Of a stretch of 9,910 bases of DNA, positions 1-5,755 are shown in pieces. Position 1 is the stretch's first letter, and every line of letters begins with the position of its first letter. Where the stretch lies: contig JBLINY010000145.1 of assembly GCA_047638695.1 (NCBI GenBank), positions 1 through 9,910 on the forward strand, given 5' to 3'. Under the pieces are notes generated by a model. It saw only the letters and a program-made list of their open reading frames with translations. It did no database searches and had not been told where the DNA came from. This DNA is from JAHECQ01 sp047638695 (lineage in GTDB: Bacteria > Actinomycetota > Acidimicrobiia > Acidimicrobiales > SZUA-35). The translations under genes were made by a program, and so were the position numbers.

Positions 1-2
1 AA

Positions 3-146
3 ACCGACCGGACCGCATCGGTGGTAATCCGAGGTCACGCCCTCATCCAAAACCTACGCCGAGGACACTACGAACTCGGCACCGACGCCCGACACCAACA
101 CCTGCGACTTGTTGATGCATTTGACGAACTAACCAAAACAATCTGA
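3..146 (+). CDS. IS6-family transposase, C-terminal fragment (5' end outside window)
   Basis: An open frame enters from the left edge and gives 47 residues before a TGA stop at 144-146. It includes the stretches RTASVVIRGHALIQNLRRG and HYELGTD, and ends in FDELTKTI. This fits the end of the DDE catalytic domain of IS6-type transposases, where a basic R-T-A-x-V-x-x-x-G-H-A segment follows the last catalytic Glu. The catalytic triad itself lies upstream of the window and cannot be seen. The family call rests mainly on the terminal repeat 61 bases downstream, which matches the IS26-type end. The enzyme would cut and join the element's ends during replicative transposition. Whether the complete gene is intact cannot be judged here. 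Confidence 0.7.
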   Translation, partial: TDRTASVVIRGHALIQNLRRGHYELGTDARHQHLRLVDAFDELTKTI

Positions 147-180
147 TCCGAGCCGGCGACTCTCGTCTGCCACCAACGCT

Positions 181-207
181 CCGGGATTCCAGTAACGCAA
201 CAGTGCC
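181..207 (-). repeat. IS6-type terminal inverted repeat (right end)
   Basis: On the minus strand from 207 this reads GGCACTGTTGCGTTACTGG and then continues AATCCCGG. The outer bases match the canonical IS26/IS6 terminus. A close copy of it occurs at 8693-8718 in this window. Confidence 0.8.
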
Positions 208-239
208 GTCAAATGTGGCGAACCGTGGATTCGAACCTG

Positions 240-1529
240 TCATTCTCCCGGTCTGGGTGCTGGCTCACCAACAACGACCGCCCCTTCGATAGGCGCTGAC
301 AACACCCGTTTGCGGAACGGAAGCTCAATCTCCACGATGCAACCTTGTCCAGGCGCAGTCGTGACCTCGAATACTCCCGCTGCTCGTCGGGCCAGGTATC
401 GAACGTTTGGCAGTCCTAGATGGCCCGGACGGAATCGTGGAACCGTGTCGAGGTCGAAACCCTGCCCATCGTCATCGATCCGAATCCGGAGCTGGTTTTC
501 GGTGTTCGTCAATGTCACCGAAACGGTCTTCGCGTCGGCGTGTTTAGCGACGTTGACTAGCGCCTCGTGAACGAGTCGAAAGGCAAGCGTCGAAACCGCG
601 TCATCCAAGGTGACGTCGATGTGGTTTTCGATGCTCCAGAGGGTCCCGTGCGGCGAGAACGTTTCCTCTAGATAGACCTCTATGGCGACGGCCAGACCTT
701 CGTCCTCGAGCGTGCTCGGGTGAAGCTCAAACAACAGATGACGCAATCGCTCGATCGTGTCACCAACTCTCACCTGAACATCATCAAGCAGCGGCCGGGT
801 CTCGGGCGGAAGGTCAAGACCTATCCGCTGCAACGTCAAGCTGAGCATGGTGATCGCTTGAATCGGGTCATCGTGGATTTGATTTGCAATTCGTTCGCGC
901 TCGGCTGCGATCGTCCCAGCGAAGTTCCGGGCCGCCGTAGCTTGCTCGATTGCTAGCTGGGCCAAGTCCGCCGAGTGTCGCAACTCACCATCTCGATAGT
1001 CGTTCACCCTCTCCGTGTCATAGGAAACGCAGAGCGCACCAAGGGGCCGGGTACCTAAGCCAACGAAAGGCAAGCACCAGACACGATGAGAACTGGAGCG
1101 GGCCGAATGGTGGACCCGAAGTGCGGTCGCTTGGTCATCGACCGCGTCGAGACGACCAAACTCGGCGATCAACAATGCAGAAACCACCGAACCGAGGGCT
1201 GCTACTGACGCAACTGAGCCGTAGAAATCGAGGCGGTCATCATCGAGCCGTTCGACAACGATGCACTTCTTGTCGGGGTGACCGACCTCGATCAACTTGC
1301 ATACCGCGTGCAGCGTTTCCTCAAGAGATCGATGCTGAGCAATCAGAGAGAGCGCTCCCGCGCCTTGTCGGTTAAACCTATCGAACAGCTCACGTTCGAA
1401 GTGCGGCGATCCTGGCAAGTGTTCTTGCACCTCAACGAAGGTAGTGCCGGCGACACCAAGAAACCCTGGCGCCGCTACGTAGCGGCAGCAGCGATCTTCA
1501 TGTGTGTCTTGGCTAGTGGGCGAGAGCAA
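240..1529 (-). CDS. Cytosolic GAF-domain sensor histidine kinase (NarL/DevS-type)
   Basis: Autophosphorylating sensor kinase of the HisKA_3 class, which normally passes phosphate to NarL/LuxR-type response regulators. Residues ~55-200 look like a GAF sensory domain. The HisKA_3 dimerisation helix begins with ERERIANQIHDDPIQ, with His219 as the predicted phosphoacceptor. The ATPase domain follows, with an N-box around HEALVNVAKH (321-330, Asn326), a G1 box DDDGQGF (352-358) and a G2 box GHLGLPNV (369-376), and ends near residue 404. A 25-residue tail follows. No transmembrane segment or signal peptide is visible, so it should sense an intracellular cue. The start is uncertain. TTG at 1527-1529 is the first possible start after an in-frame TGA, no clear ribosome-binding site precedes it, and the first Met is residue 228. 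A GTG at about residue 34 is an alternative. The matching regulators are probably those at 4205-5300, although they lie 2.7 kb away on the opposite strand (inference). Confidence 0.9.
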   Translation of the reverse strand: MLSPTSQDTHEDRCCRYVAAPGFLGVAGTTFVEVQEHLPGSPHFERELFDRFNRQGAGALSLIAQHRSLEETLHAVCKLIEVGHPDKKCIVVERLDDDRLDFYGSVASVAALGSVVSALLIAEFGRLDAVDDQATALRVHHSARSSSHRVWCLPFVGLGTRPLGALCVSYDTERVNDYRDGELRHSADLAQLAIEQATAARNFAGTIAAERERIANQIHDDPIQAITMLSLTLQRIGLDLPPETRPLLDDVQVRVGDTIERLRHLLFELHPSTLEDEGLAVAIEVYLEETFSPHGTLWSIENHIDVTLDDAVSTLAFRLVHEALVNVAKHADAKTVSVTLTNTENQLRIRIDDDGQGFDLDTVPRFRPGHLGLPNVRYLARRAAGVFEVTTAPGQGCIVEIELPFRKRVLSAPIEGAVVVGEPAPRPGE

Positions 1530-1895
1530 ACCGGCGAGCCGTCATACCGCCGGCAACAAGTACGACGCCATCATTCAGCAACACCAGCAGTTCGGCGACG
1601 GAGGCGGCCGAGCCTGGCAGGAGGGTGGCTAAGGCGACGGATGTAACTCCGAGCCGAACTCGGCAAGTGGGTTCGATCGTTTCGACATGGCAGTCACCTT
1701 CATTCTGGGTCCCAGGGGAACCATCTCGCGAGCACGAGCGGTCTGACCCGTGGGACGCAGCACGCCTCTGCGTTCCCTCTGGTGAGTCGTTCGTGTCAGA
1801 AGGACCGCAAGCGAGGGGCAGCGTAAGTGGGCGTCTGTCTGTCACGTTCGCTTGCCGCCGTCTGTCAACCATTGCGACGTGTGACATCATTGCTG
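1530..1895. other. Intergenic region between kinase and YczE-like gene; no convincing gene
   Basis: No frame here has a recognisable domain together with a good start. On the minus strand a GAAGG motif lies 8 bases before an ATG near 1690, but that frame gives only an 18-residue peptide. Another minus frame ending at 1513 has a hydrophobic stretch (VAELLVLLNDGVVLVAGG) with no credible start, and could be a remnant of a small membrane protein. The one clear structure is the hairpin at 1752-1777. Confidence 0.5.
1752..1777 (-). terminator. Candidate hairpin terminator downstream of the YczE-like gene
   Basis: GGGACGCAG (1752-1760) pairs with CTGCGTTCCC (1768-1777) to give nine base pairs with one bulged T and a 7-base loop. 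It lies about 120 bases past the stop of the YczE-like gene and ahead of the kinase. No T-tract follows on either strand, so it would be an actinobacterial-style hairpin terminator or an mRNA stabiliser rather than a classic intrinsic terminator. Confidence 0.35.
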
Positions 1896-2546
1896 TCAGG
1901 TTCCTACAGCCACGGCAGTTCTCGGGTCGATATCCATCTTGCGAAACTGCCTTCCGACTCGATGGTCGGTCAGAGCCTGGTAAGTGGTCTGGAGAACCAG
2001 ACCCATACACGCCGCATACACGAGGGTGGCCGGCCCGAACTCGCCGCCCATCAGGACCCCAAGGAAGAGCACACCGCAGTCAAGCATCGAACGGGTCGCT
2101 CGGCGCGATATCTGACGGTCCTCACCAGCCAACATGAGCAACTCGAACGGTCCTCCCGTTGTGCCGGAGTGAACGACCAAACCGATGCCAGCAGCCATTG
2201 TGAAGATGGCGGCTGCCACAAAGGACAGCCGAACCGGCATCGTCGTTGGCTGGCTCAGCAGGTGGCTGGCTGCATCGATCGAGAGACCGTTGGCAAAGAT
2301 GTACACCAAACCCCACAAGCTCGGCCTCCGACCCAAAAGGGCTGCCACCCCGAACAGGATCGCCGCCAGCAACAACCCGGATTGGCCAAGTGTCAGACCG
2401 AAACGATCGCCGAGTCCGAGCGAGAGCACGTCATACGGAGACAGTCCAAGTTGGGCCTGGACCATGAGCGCGACGGCGATGCCGATCAGCAAAGAGCCAG
2501 TAGCCAATGAAAGCGTTTGACGAACGATCGTCGTCGGTACCGCCAC
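1896..2546 (-). CDS. YczE/YyaS/YitT-family integral membrane protein
   Basis: Polytopic inner-membrane protein of the YczE/YitT type. The biochemical role of this family is largely unknown, and links to transport or to regulation of secondary metabolism have been suggested. With the GTG start the product is 216 residues. The first membrane helix (~13-32) is followed by the family signature GLSPYDVLSLGLG (34-46). Further helices lie at ~55-71, 77-95 and 107-126, then HSGTTGGPFELLML (126-139), where the family carries its conserved G-G-P-x-E/D loop. A final helix pair spans ~155-188. GTG at 2544-2546 is preferred because AGGG sits 5 bases upstream and the resulting length and signature position suit the family. 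An in-frame ATG at 2670-2672 would add 42 non-hydrophobic residues, but its AGGA directly abuts the start codon. Nothing in the sequence ties it functionally to the kinase downstream. Confidence 0.8.
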   Translation of the reverse strand: MAVPTTIVRQTLSLATGSLLIGIAVALMVQAQLGLSPYDVLSLGLGDRFGLTLGQSGLLLAAILFGVAALLGRRPSLWGLVYIFANGLSIDAASHLLSQPTTMPVRLSFVAAAIFTMAAGIGLVVHSGTTGGPFELLMLAGEDRQISRRATRSMLDCGVLFLGVLMGGEFGPATLVYAACMGLVLQTTYQALTDHRVGRQFRKMDIDPRTAVAVGT

Positions 2547-3146
2547 CGTTACCCTGCGAAGCGCTGGCACTGCTGTGTGGCGGCCAGAGCCGATAAGCGA
2601 TGAGGCGAGATCGAGATCGATCCGGCCTAAGGTCGCCCGGATTTGCGGTGGGATGACAGCGAACGGGTGCATTCCTAGAGTCTCGGCGCAACCCTCGATA
2701 AATCTGAACCGTTTCGGACCGGTTGACCCTCAGAGGTCGTCACATGTCCGGTTCCGGTCAAACAGAAGATCTGCGCCGGTTTGGTGTTGTTTGTCTTCTC
2801 GGAGGTGGACAAGGCACGATCCACCAACCACTCCTCGCCGCGGACGTGGATCTCTAGAGGTGCGTAGCTGTGCTCGATTGGAGCAGACGGTGCTTGGACT
2901 GGGCCCTGGCTCGCCATATCCATCGCCCCCAGTGCCGACGCAACCCGATAGGTAACCATACGGAGGACAGGAAGTACAGCGAACATCTCGACAACGAGTT
3001 TCGACAAGGGGTACCGCTCGTCGATCGGTACCGGGGGGAGTGCCTCCCCAGCACCCAGGGCATGGAGGTGGTGAAACTTGCGGCGACGGTCGAGGAGGGG
3101 GGAGGGATGCGACGGCCGCCGCCACAAGATCTGCTTCCGCCGCTCG
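2547..3146. other. Gene-poor stretch with only doubtful small ORFs
   Basis: If the YczE-like gene starts at 2672, the first 126 bases belong to it. In the remainder several overlapping frames are open on both strands, but none shows a known motif. The least poor candidate is a minus-strand frame from ATG 2986 to the stop at 2675 (103 residues), containing ALGAMDMASQGPVQ and EIHVRGEEWLVDRALS. It has no ribosome-binding site and mixed third-base composition. Two local repeats occur: GGTACCG/CGGTACC (3010-3016 and 3026-3032) and the hairpin at 3035-3049. I see no RNA gene here. Confidence 0.45.
3035..3049 (-). terminator. Candidate GC-rich hairpin downstream of the PRC-barrel gene
   Basis: GGGGAG and CTCCCC form a perfect 6-bp stem around a 3-base loop, about 100 bases beyond the PRC-barrel stop codon. 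There is no T-tract, so the terminator role is only suggested by position. Confidence 0.25.
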
Positions 3147-3944
3147 TTAGCTCGGGGACTTGGCGGGGACACGTGACTTGGCAGGCACGCGTGACTTCGT
3201 GTCGTTGATTATCGAGCGGCCCCGCTTTGCGAGTTTGGCCGCGATGACCTCAGCTCGGTGTTGAAAGTCGGCGACATGCGAGGCGAGATTGTCACGGTTG
3301 CCAAGGATGACGGTGCTGGGGAGAAGGTCGAACTGCTCCTCATCGATCGAGAGTTCAATCCTGTCGTCGCGAACTTGCGCAACGGCGCCAAGAGGTACGA
3401 GGACGTCGTGGTGGAATCCAGGCACCCCGACGCGTACGACAACGGCGGTGATGTGCTCATTGTCTGCAACGATTCCTTCGACGTGGCCAACAATCCTGGT
3501 GTCGGACGTGGCGACTTCGCTGGGGCGACGAATCTCACATTCGCCTTTCGGGATGCGGTTGTAGCCGATACCGACGCGATCATCCCACCAGCCCATGTCG
3601 AACTCGTACCCGATGTATTGGCTCGTCAGGTACGGAGTGGCGACGGCATCCTCTATGCCGACGTCCCACTTGTCACCCAAGTCGATGGGCTCATCAAGTT
3701 TGACGAAATCGGCGGCTGCCACGTGTTCAAGCGCTCGAAGGTGGTTGGCGTCCAGATGGACCGTGAGGGCGCCGTTGTCTTCGTCGACGAGCCAGATGGG
3801 AACGAGCCGGGCTTGGTAGTGCTTGTGCGTTGGTTGGACGACGACATTGGTGACGGTTTGAGCCTCTGGATCGACCACGATGTCGGCCAGTACGCCGAAT
3901 GGCCCGTCGGTTGTATTCACTGGTTGTCCGATGCGGAGTCTCAT
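3147..3944 (-). CDS. Protein with two PRC-barrel domains and a basic repetitive tail
   Basis: The 265-residue product has a PRC-barrel-like beta fold at ~1-85 (LRIGQPVNTTDGPFGVLADI, then VTNVVVQP and ARLVPIWLV). A second copy lies at ~148-210 (RIVGHVEGIVADNEHITAVV, then HDVLVPLGAV). A linker rich in aromatic and acidic residues (YEFDMGWWDD, 113-122) joins them. PRC barrels are small binding modules found in photosynthetic reaction centre H subunits, RimM and many stress-related bacterial proteins of unknown role. The C-terminus is basic and ends in two KSRVPA units encoded by an 18-bp DNA duplication. ATG at 3942-3944 is chosen because AGGA lies 7 bases upstream and the domain starts at once; a longer frame to 4025 adds 27 unlikely residues. 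No membrane segment is seen. It is transcribed divergently from the regulator operon and may share its control region. Function is not known. Confidence 0.85.
   Translation of the reverse strand: MRLRIGQPVNTTDGPFGVLADIVVDPEAQTVTNVVVQPTHKHYQARLVPIWLVDEDNGALTVHLDANHLRALEHVAAADFVKLDEPIDLGDKWDVGIEDAVATPYLTSQYIGYEFDMGWWDDRVGIGYNRIPKGECEIRRPSEVATSDTRIVGHVEGIVADNEHITAVVVRVGVPGFHHDVLVPLGAVAQVRDDRIELSIDEEQFDLLPSTVILGNRDNLASHVADFQHRAEVIAAKLAKRGRSIINDTKSRVPAKSRVPAKSPS
3157..3192. repeat. Two tandem 18-bp units in the 3' end of the PRC-barrel gene
   Basis: Units 3157-3174 and 3175-3192 differ at only three positions (gacttggc g/a gg g/c ac a/g cgt). A third, shorter copy begins at 3193 with gactt. Being a multiple of three, the repeat keeps frame and lengthens the Lys-Ser-Arg-Val-Pro-Ala tail. 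Confidence 0.8.
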
Positions 3945-4032
3945 ATTGCTGTCCTGTTCTGCTGTGCCGCTTGCAAGTCGGCGGGGGTGCCGTTCAGCGA
4001 AGCACGGTGAGGGTGGCGTGTTCATGACGTAG

Positions 4033-4164
4033 TCAGGTCATGTGGTGAACAACTTCGTGCTTCTGCGGTTGGTCGTCCGCCGAATGACCTGATCGTGTCA
4101 TTCGGCCGAATCGGTCGGTGATCAATAGTCGAGCTAGACACCGACACGAACCATGTAGCTCGAC
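4033..4164. promoter_or_regulatory. Divergent control region with three perfect inverted repeats
   Basis: The 260 bases between the PRC-barrel gene and the response regulator contain three exact inverted repeats. (1) TCAGGTCAT at 4033-4041 with ATGACCTGA at 4084-4092. (2) GCCGAATGAC at 4079-4088 with GTCATTCGGC at 4097-4106, an 8-base spacer apart. (3) GTCGAGCTA at 4128-4136 with TAGCTCGAC at 4156-4164, a 19-base spacer apart. Repeat 2 overlaps the 12-base palindrome ATTCGGCCGAAT (4100-4111), making three GCCGAAT half-sites in 33 bases. These could be operator sites for a dimeric regulator, possibly the NarL-type protein encoded alongside, or stems of a structured 5' leader RNA. I could not fix -35/-10 elements with confidence. 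Confidence 0.5.
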
Positions 4165-4204
4165 CTCGCAGTCCAATGTGGATCGTCTACGAACTGAGCG
4201 ACCC

Positions 4205-4867
4205 ATGACTGATCTACCAGTAGACGAAAGACAGGTAAAGGTTCTTCTGGTCGATGACCACGAAATGGTGGCACTTGGGATCAAGTCTCTTCTCGAAACT
4301 GAGAATGGAGTAGAGGTCGTCGCCACGGTCGGCACCGTCAAGGACGCCGTTGCCGCCGTGGTGAGACTGCAGCCTGATGTTGTTCTGATGGACTATCGTC
4401 TGCCGGACGGCACGGGTGCCGAAGCAGCAAGGGCCATCATGGCTCTAGAAAAAGCGCCCGGCGTGGTGATGGCCACATCCGTCGCTGACCGCCGGGTGCT
4501 TGGTCAAGCGCTAGAAGCCGGATGCTGCGGATTTATTTCCAAGAACGCTGACCGAGCCGACCTCATCGACGCCGTGAACGCCGGAGCCAACGGAGAGTCG
4601 TACTTCACTCGCGATGTACTCAAGCACCTAGTCCACGTGCGTCGTTTCGACAACGTAGACGGTCCCGACTTGACCGAACGGGAGATCGCGGTGCTTCAAG
4701 CAACTGCGGATGGACAAAACCCGGAGCAGATCGCGGCAGCGCTGTTCCTGAGCGCCCACACCGTTAAGAACCACATTCGCCATGCCATGTCGAAACTCGA
4801 GGCTCACACCAAACTCGAGGCCGTCGTCAAGGCCATCCGCGCCCGCATCATCTCCATCGATGGCTAA
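4205..4867 (+). CDS. NarL/FixJ-family response regulator (REC + LuxR-type HTH)
   Basis: Two-component response regulator of 220 residues. The receiver domain (~11-130) has the acidic pocket at Asp17/Asp18 in VLLVDDHEMVALG, the phosphoacceptor Asp63 in VVLMDYRLPDGTG, a switch Thr91 and Lys113 in GFISKNA. The LuxR-type helix-turn-helix (~155-210) begins DLTEREIAVLQATADG and carries the recognition region LSAHTVKNHIRHAMSKLEA. The usual N-K-E-I-A of the scaffold helix is replaced by N-P-E-Q-I-A. Once phosphorylated it should bind DNA as a dimer, with the inverted repeats just upstream as natural candidate sites (inference). ATG 4205 is chosen because the receiver begins soon after; GTG 4178 is an in-frame alternative. 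It is the first gene of the operon and overlaps the next by 8 bases. The GAF kinase at 240-1529 belongs to the right class to be its partner. Confidence 0.93.
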   Translation: MTDLPVDERQVKVLLVDDHEMVALGIKSLLETENGVEVVATVGTVKDAVAAVVRLQPDVVLMDYRLPDGTGAEAARAIMALEKAPGVVMATSVADRRVLGQALEAGCCGFISKNADRADLIDAVNAGANGESYFTRDVLKHLVHVRRFDNVDGPDLTEREIAVLQATADGQNPEQIAAALFLSAHTVKNHIRHAMSKLEAHTKLEAVVKAIRARIISIDG

Positions 4868-5300
4868 GTCATGCGAGGACCAGCCAACCGAGGAACAAAG
4901 GTCGGTGCCACACACCGTCTACAGCGTCGTCATCGCCGACGACGACGAGATGATCCGATGGGCGCTCGGTGCGCTGCTTGACCACCATCCGTCGCTCACC
5001 GTGCTCGGTTCAGTCAACAACGGGTGCCGGGCAGCCGAGATCTGTGGTCGGCTTCGGCCCACTCTGGCCATCTTGGATGTGATGATGGACGGTGGCGGAA
5101 TTGACGGTCTTACGCAAGTAGCGGCTGCTTCTCCGGCTACCGCTGTCGTATTCTATACCGCCCAGGCCGATCGTCGTACCCGTCAGAAGCTGCTGGATGC
5201 TGGGGCTGCCGCCGTGTTCGCGAAGGGAGCACCGATCGATCTCGCTGCTGAGCTTCTGGCCATTGTTGCCCTAGACGACATCACGCAGCCCGAAGGCTGA
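4860..5300 (+). CDS. Stand-alone receiver-domain protein (CheY-like)
   Basis: The 146-residue product is almost wholly one receiver domain. It shows the acidic cluster Asp27-Asp29 in VVIADDDEMIRWAL, phosphoacceptor Asp73 in LAILDVMMDGG, Thr100 in VVFYTAQ and Lys122 in VFAKGAP. No DNA-binding or enzymatic output domain follows; the protein ends about 20 residues after the last predicted helix. Such proteins act through protein contacts, as phosphate sinks, or as relay intermediates. ATG 4860 sits inside the stop region of the upstream regulator (ATGGCTAA arrangement, 8-base overlap), which implies translational coupling and near-equal production of the two receivers. A GTG about 16 codons in is a weaker alternative start. 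Whether it competes with the NarL-type regulator for one kinase is open. The next gene starts 8 bases after its stop. Confidence 0.88.
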   Translation: MAKSCEDQPTEEQRSVPHTVYSVVIADDDEMIRWALGALLDHHPSLTVLGSVNNGCRAAEICGRLRPTLAILDVMMDGGGIDGLTQVAAASPATAVVFYTAQADRRTRQKLLDAGAAAVFAKGAPIDLAAELLAIVALDDITQPEG

Positions 5301-5308
5301 AAGATCAA

Positions 5309-5755
5309 ATGTCATTCGAAAAGCTTCGCATCCAACTGGCTCGCAACATCTGGAAACGGCATCCTGGCGTCCGCTCACAGGACGAACTCACTCCCGGCGA
5401 GAAGGCGGCAGATCGACTCCGGAACGGGATGGGTTCGTGGGTGTTCGTCTTTGCAGCCCTCATCTTCCTGTTCGGTTGGATGGTCGGCAATCGCGGTGTG
5501 GGCTTCGACCCCTACCCGTTCATCCTTTTGAACCTCATCCTGTCCTGCGTCGCCGCGTTGCAGGGTGCGATTCTTCTGATCGCCTCCCGGCGGTCTGACC
5601 AGATCTCAGCCGAGCTGGCATTGCACGACTACACGACCAATATCGAGGCAGCTGAAACGATCAAGACGATCGAAGCCCTGACCATCGAAATTCACCGCTC
5701 GGTCGGAGTGCGTTCCTCGCTTGACCCTCCTCGCGAGGTTGGCCCAAGTTCGTGA
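5309..5755 (+). CDS. DUF1003 family membrane protein
   Basis: Small inner-membrane protein (148 residues) with the DUF1003 pattern: LTPGEKAADRLRNGMGSW (28-44), a first membrane helix (~43-60, VFVFAALIFLFGWMVG), the hallmark FDPYPFILLNLILSC (67-81) running into a second helix to ~92, then a cytosolic segment with HDYTTNIEAAE (106-116) that fits the usual H-D-Y-x-x-N-x-x-A-E. The family has no established biochemical role. In some bacteria members occur near metal or envelope-stress genes, which is context only. The stop overlaps the GTG start of kup by 4 bases (GTGA), so the two are probably translated together and may act at the same membrane. ATG 5309 has a weak AAAGA element upstream and lies 8 bases after the previous stop. 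Confidence 0.88.
   Translation: MSFEKLRIQLARNIWKRHPGVRSQDELTPGEKAADRLRNGMGSWVFVFAALIFLFGWMVGNRGVGFDPYPFILLNLILSCVAALQGAILLIASRRSDQISAELALHDYTTNIEAAETIKTIEALTIEIHRSVGVRSSLDPPREVGPSS

Larger units (their letters stand above)
1..207 (+). mobile_element. Right end of an IS6-family insertion sequence (left part outside window)
   Basis: The segment contains the C-terminal end of a transposase and finishes at 207 with a terminal inverted repeat. Read inward on the minus strand, that repeat starts GGCACTGTTGCGTTACTGG. The first eleven bases (GGCACTGTTGC) are the same as the IS26 terminus, the type element of the IS6 family, which is established knowledge. Both transposase and end lie in the orientation expected for the right half of one element. 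IS6 elements usually make 8-bp target duplications; bases 208-215 (gtcaaatg) would be the right copy, but the left copy is outside the window, so this is not tested. The element ends 32 bases before the kinase stop codon and so lies just downstream of that gene. Confidence 0.8.

Noticed and set aside
226..237. GGTTCGAATCCA on the minus strand, resembling a tRNA T-loop
   Set aside because: The flanking bases do not form a 5-bp T-stem, no anticodon or D arm is present upstream, and the motif overlaps the kinase stop region.
1513..2010. Minus-strand 165-residue frame between the kinase and the YczE-like gene
   Set aside because: It overlaps the end of the YczE-like gene, its first half is Arg/Ser-rich and domain-free, and only a short hydrophobic stretch near the end looks protein-like, without a start.
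3010..3032. GGTACCG/CGGTACC inverted repeat as an operator
   Set aside because: The stem is only 7 bp and both arms contain the self-complementary GGTACC, so chance is likely; it is downstream of genes on both sides rather than at a promoter.
2870..3208. Plus-strand frame in the gap before the PRC-barrel gene
   Set aside because: It runs antisense into the PRC-barrel gene, has no motif and no ribosome-binding site.
3258..4010. Long plus-strand open frame (250 codons) opposite the PRC-barrel gene
   Set aside because: It is fully antisense to a gene with clear PRC-barrel motifs and a good ribosome-binding site. Its acidic, valine-rich look arises from the complementary codons of that gene.
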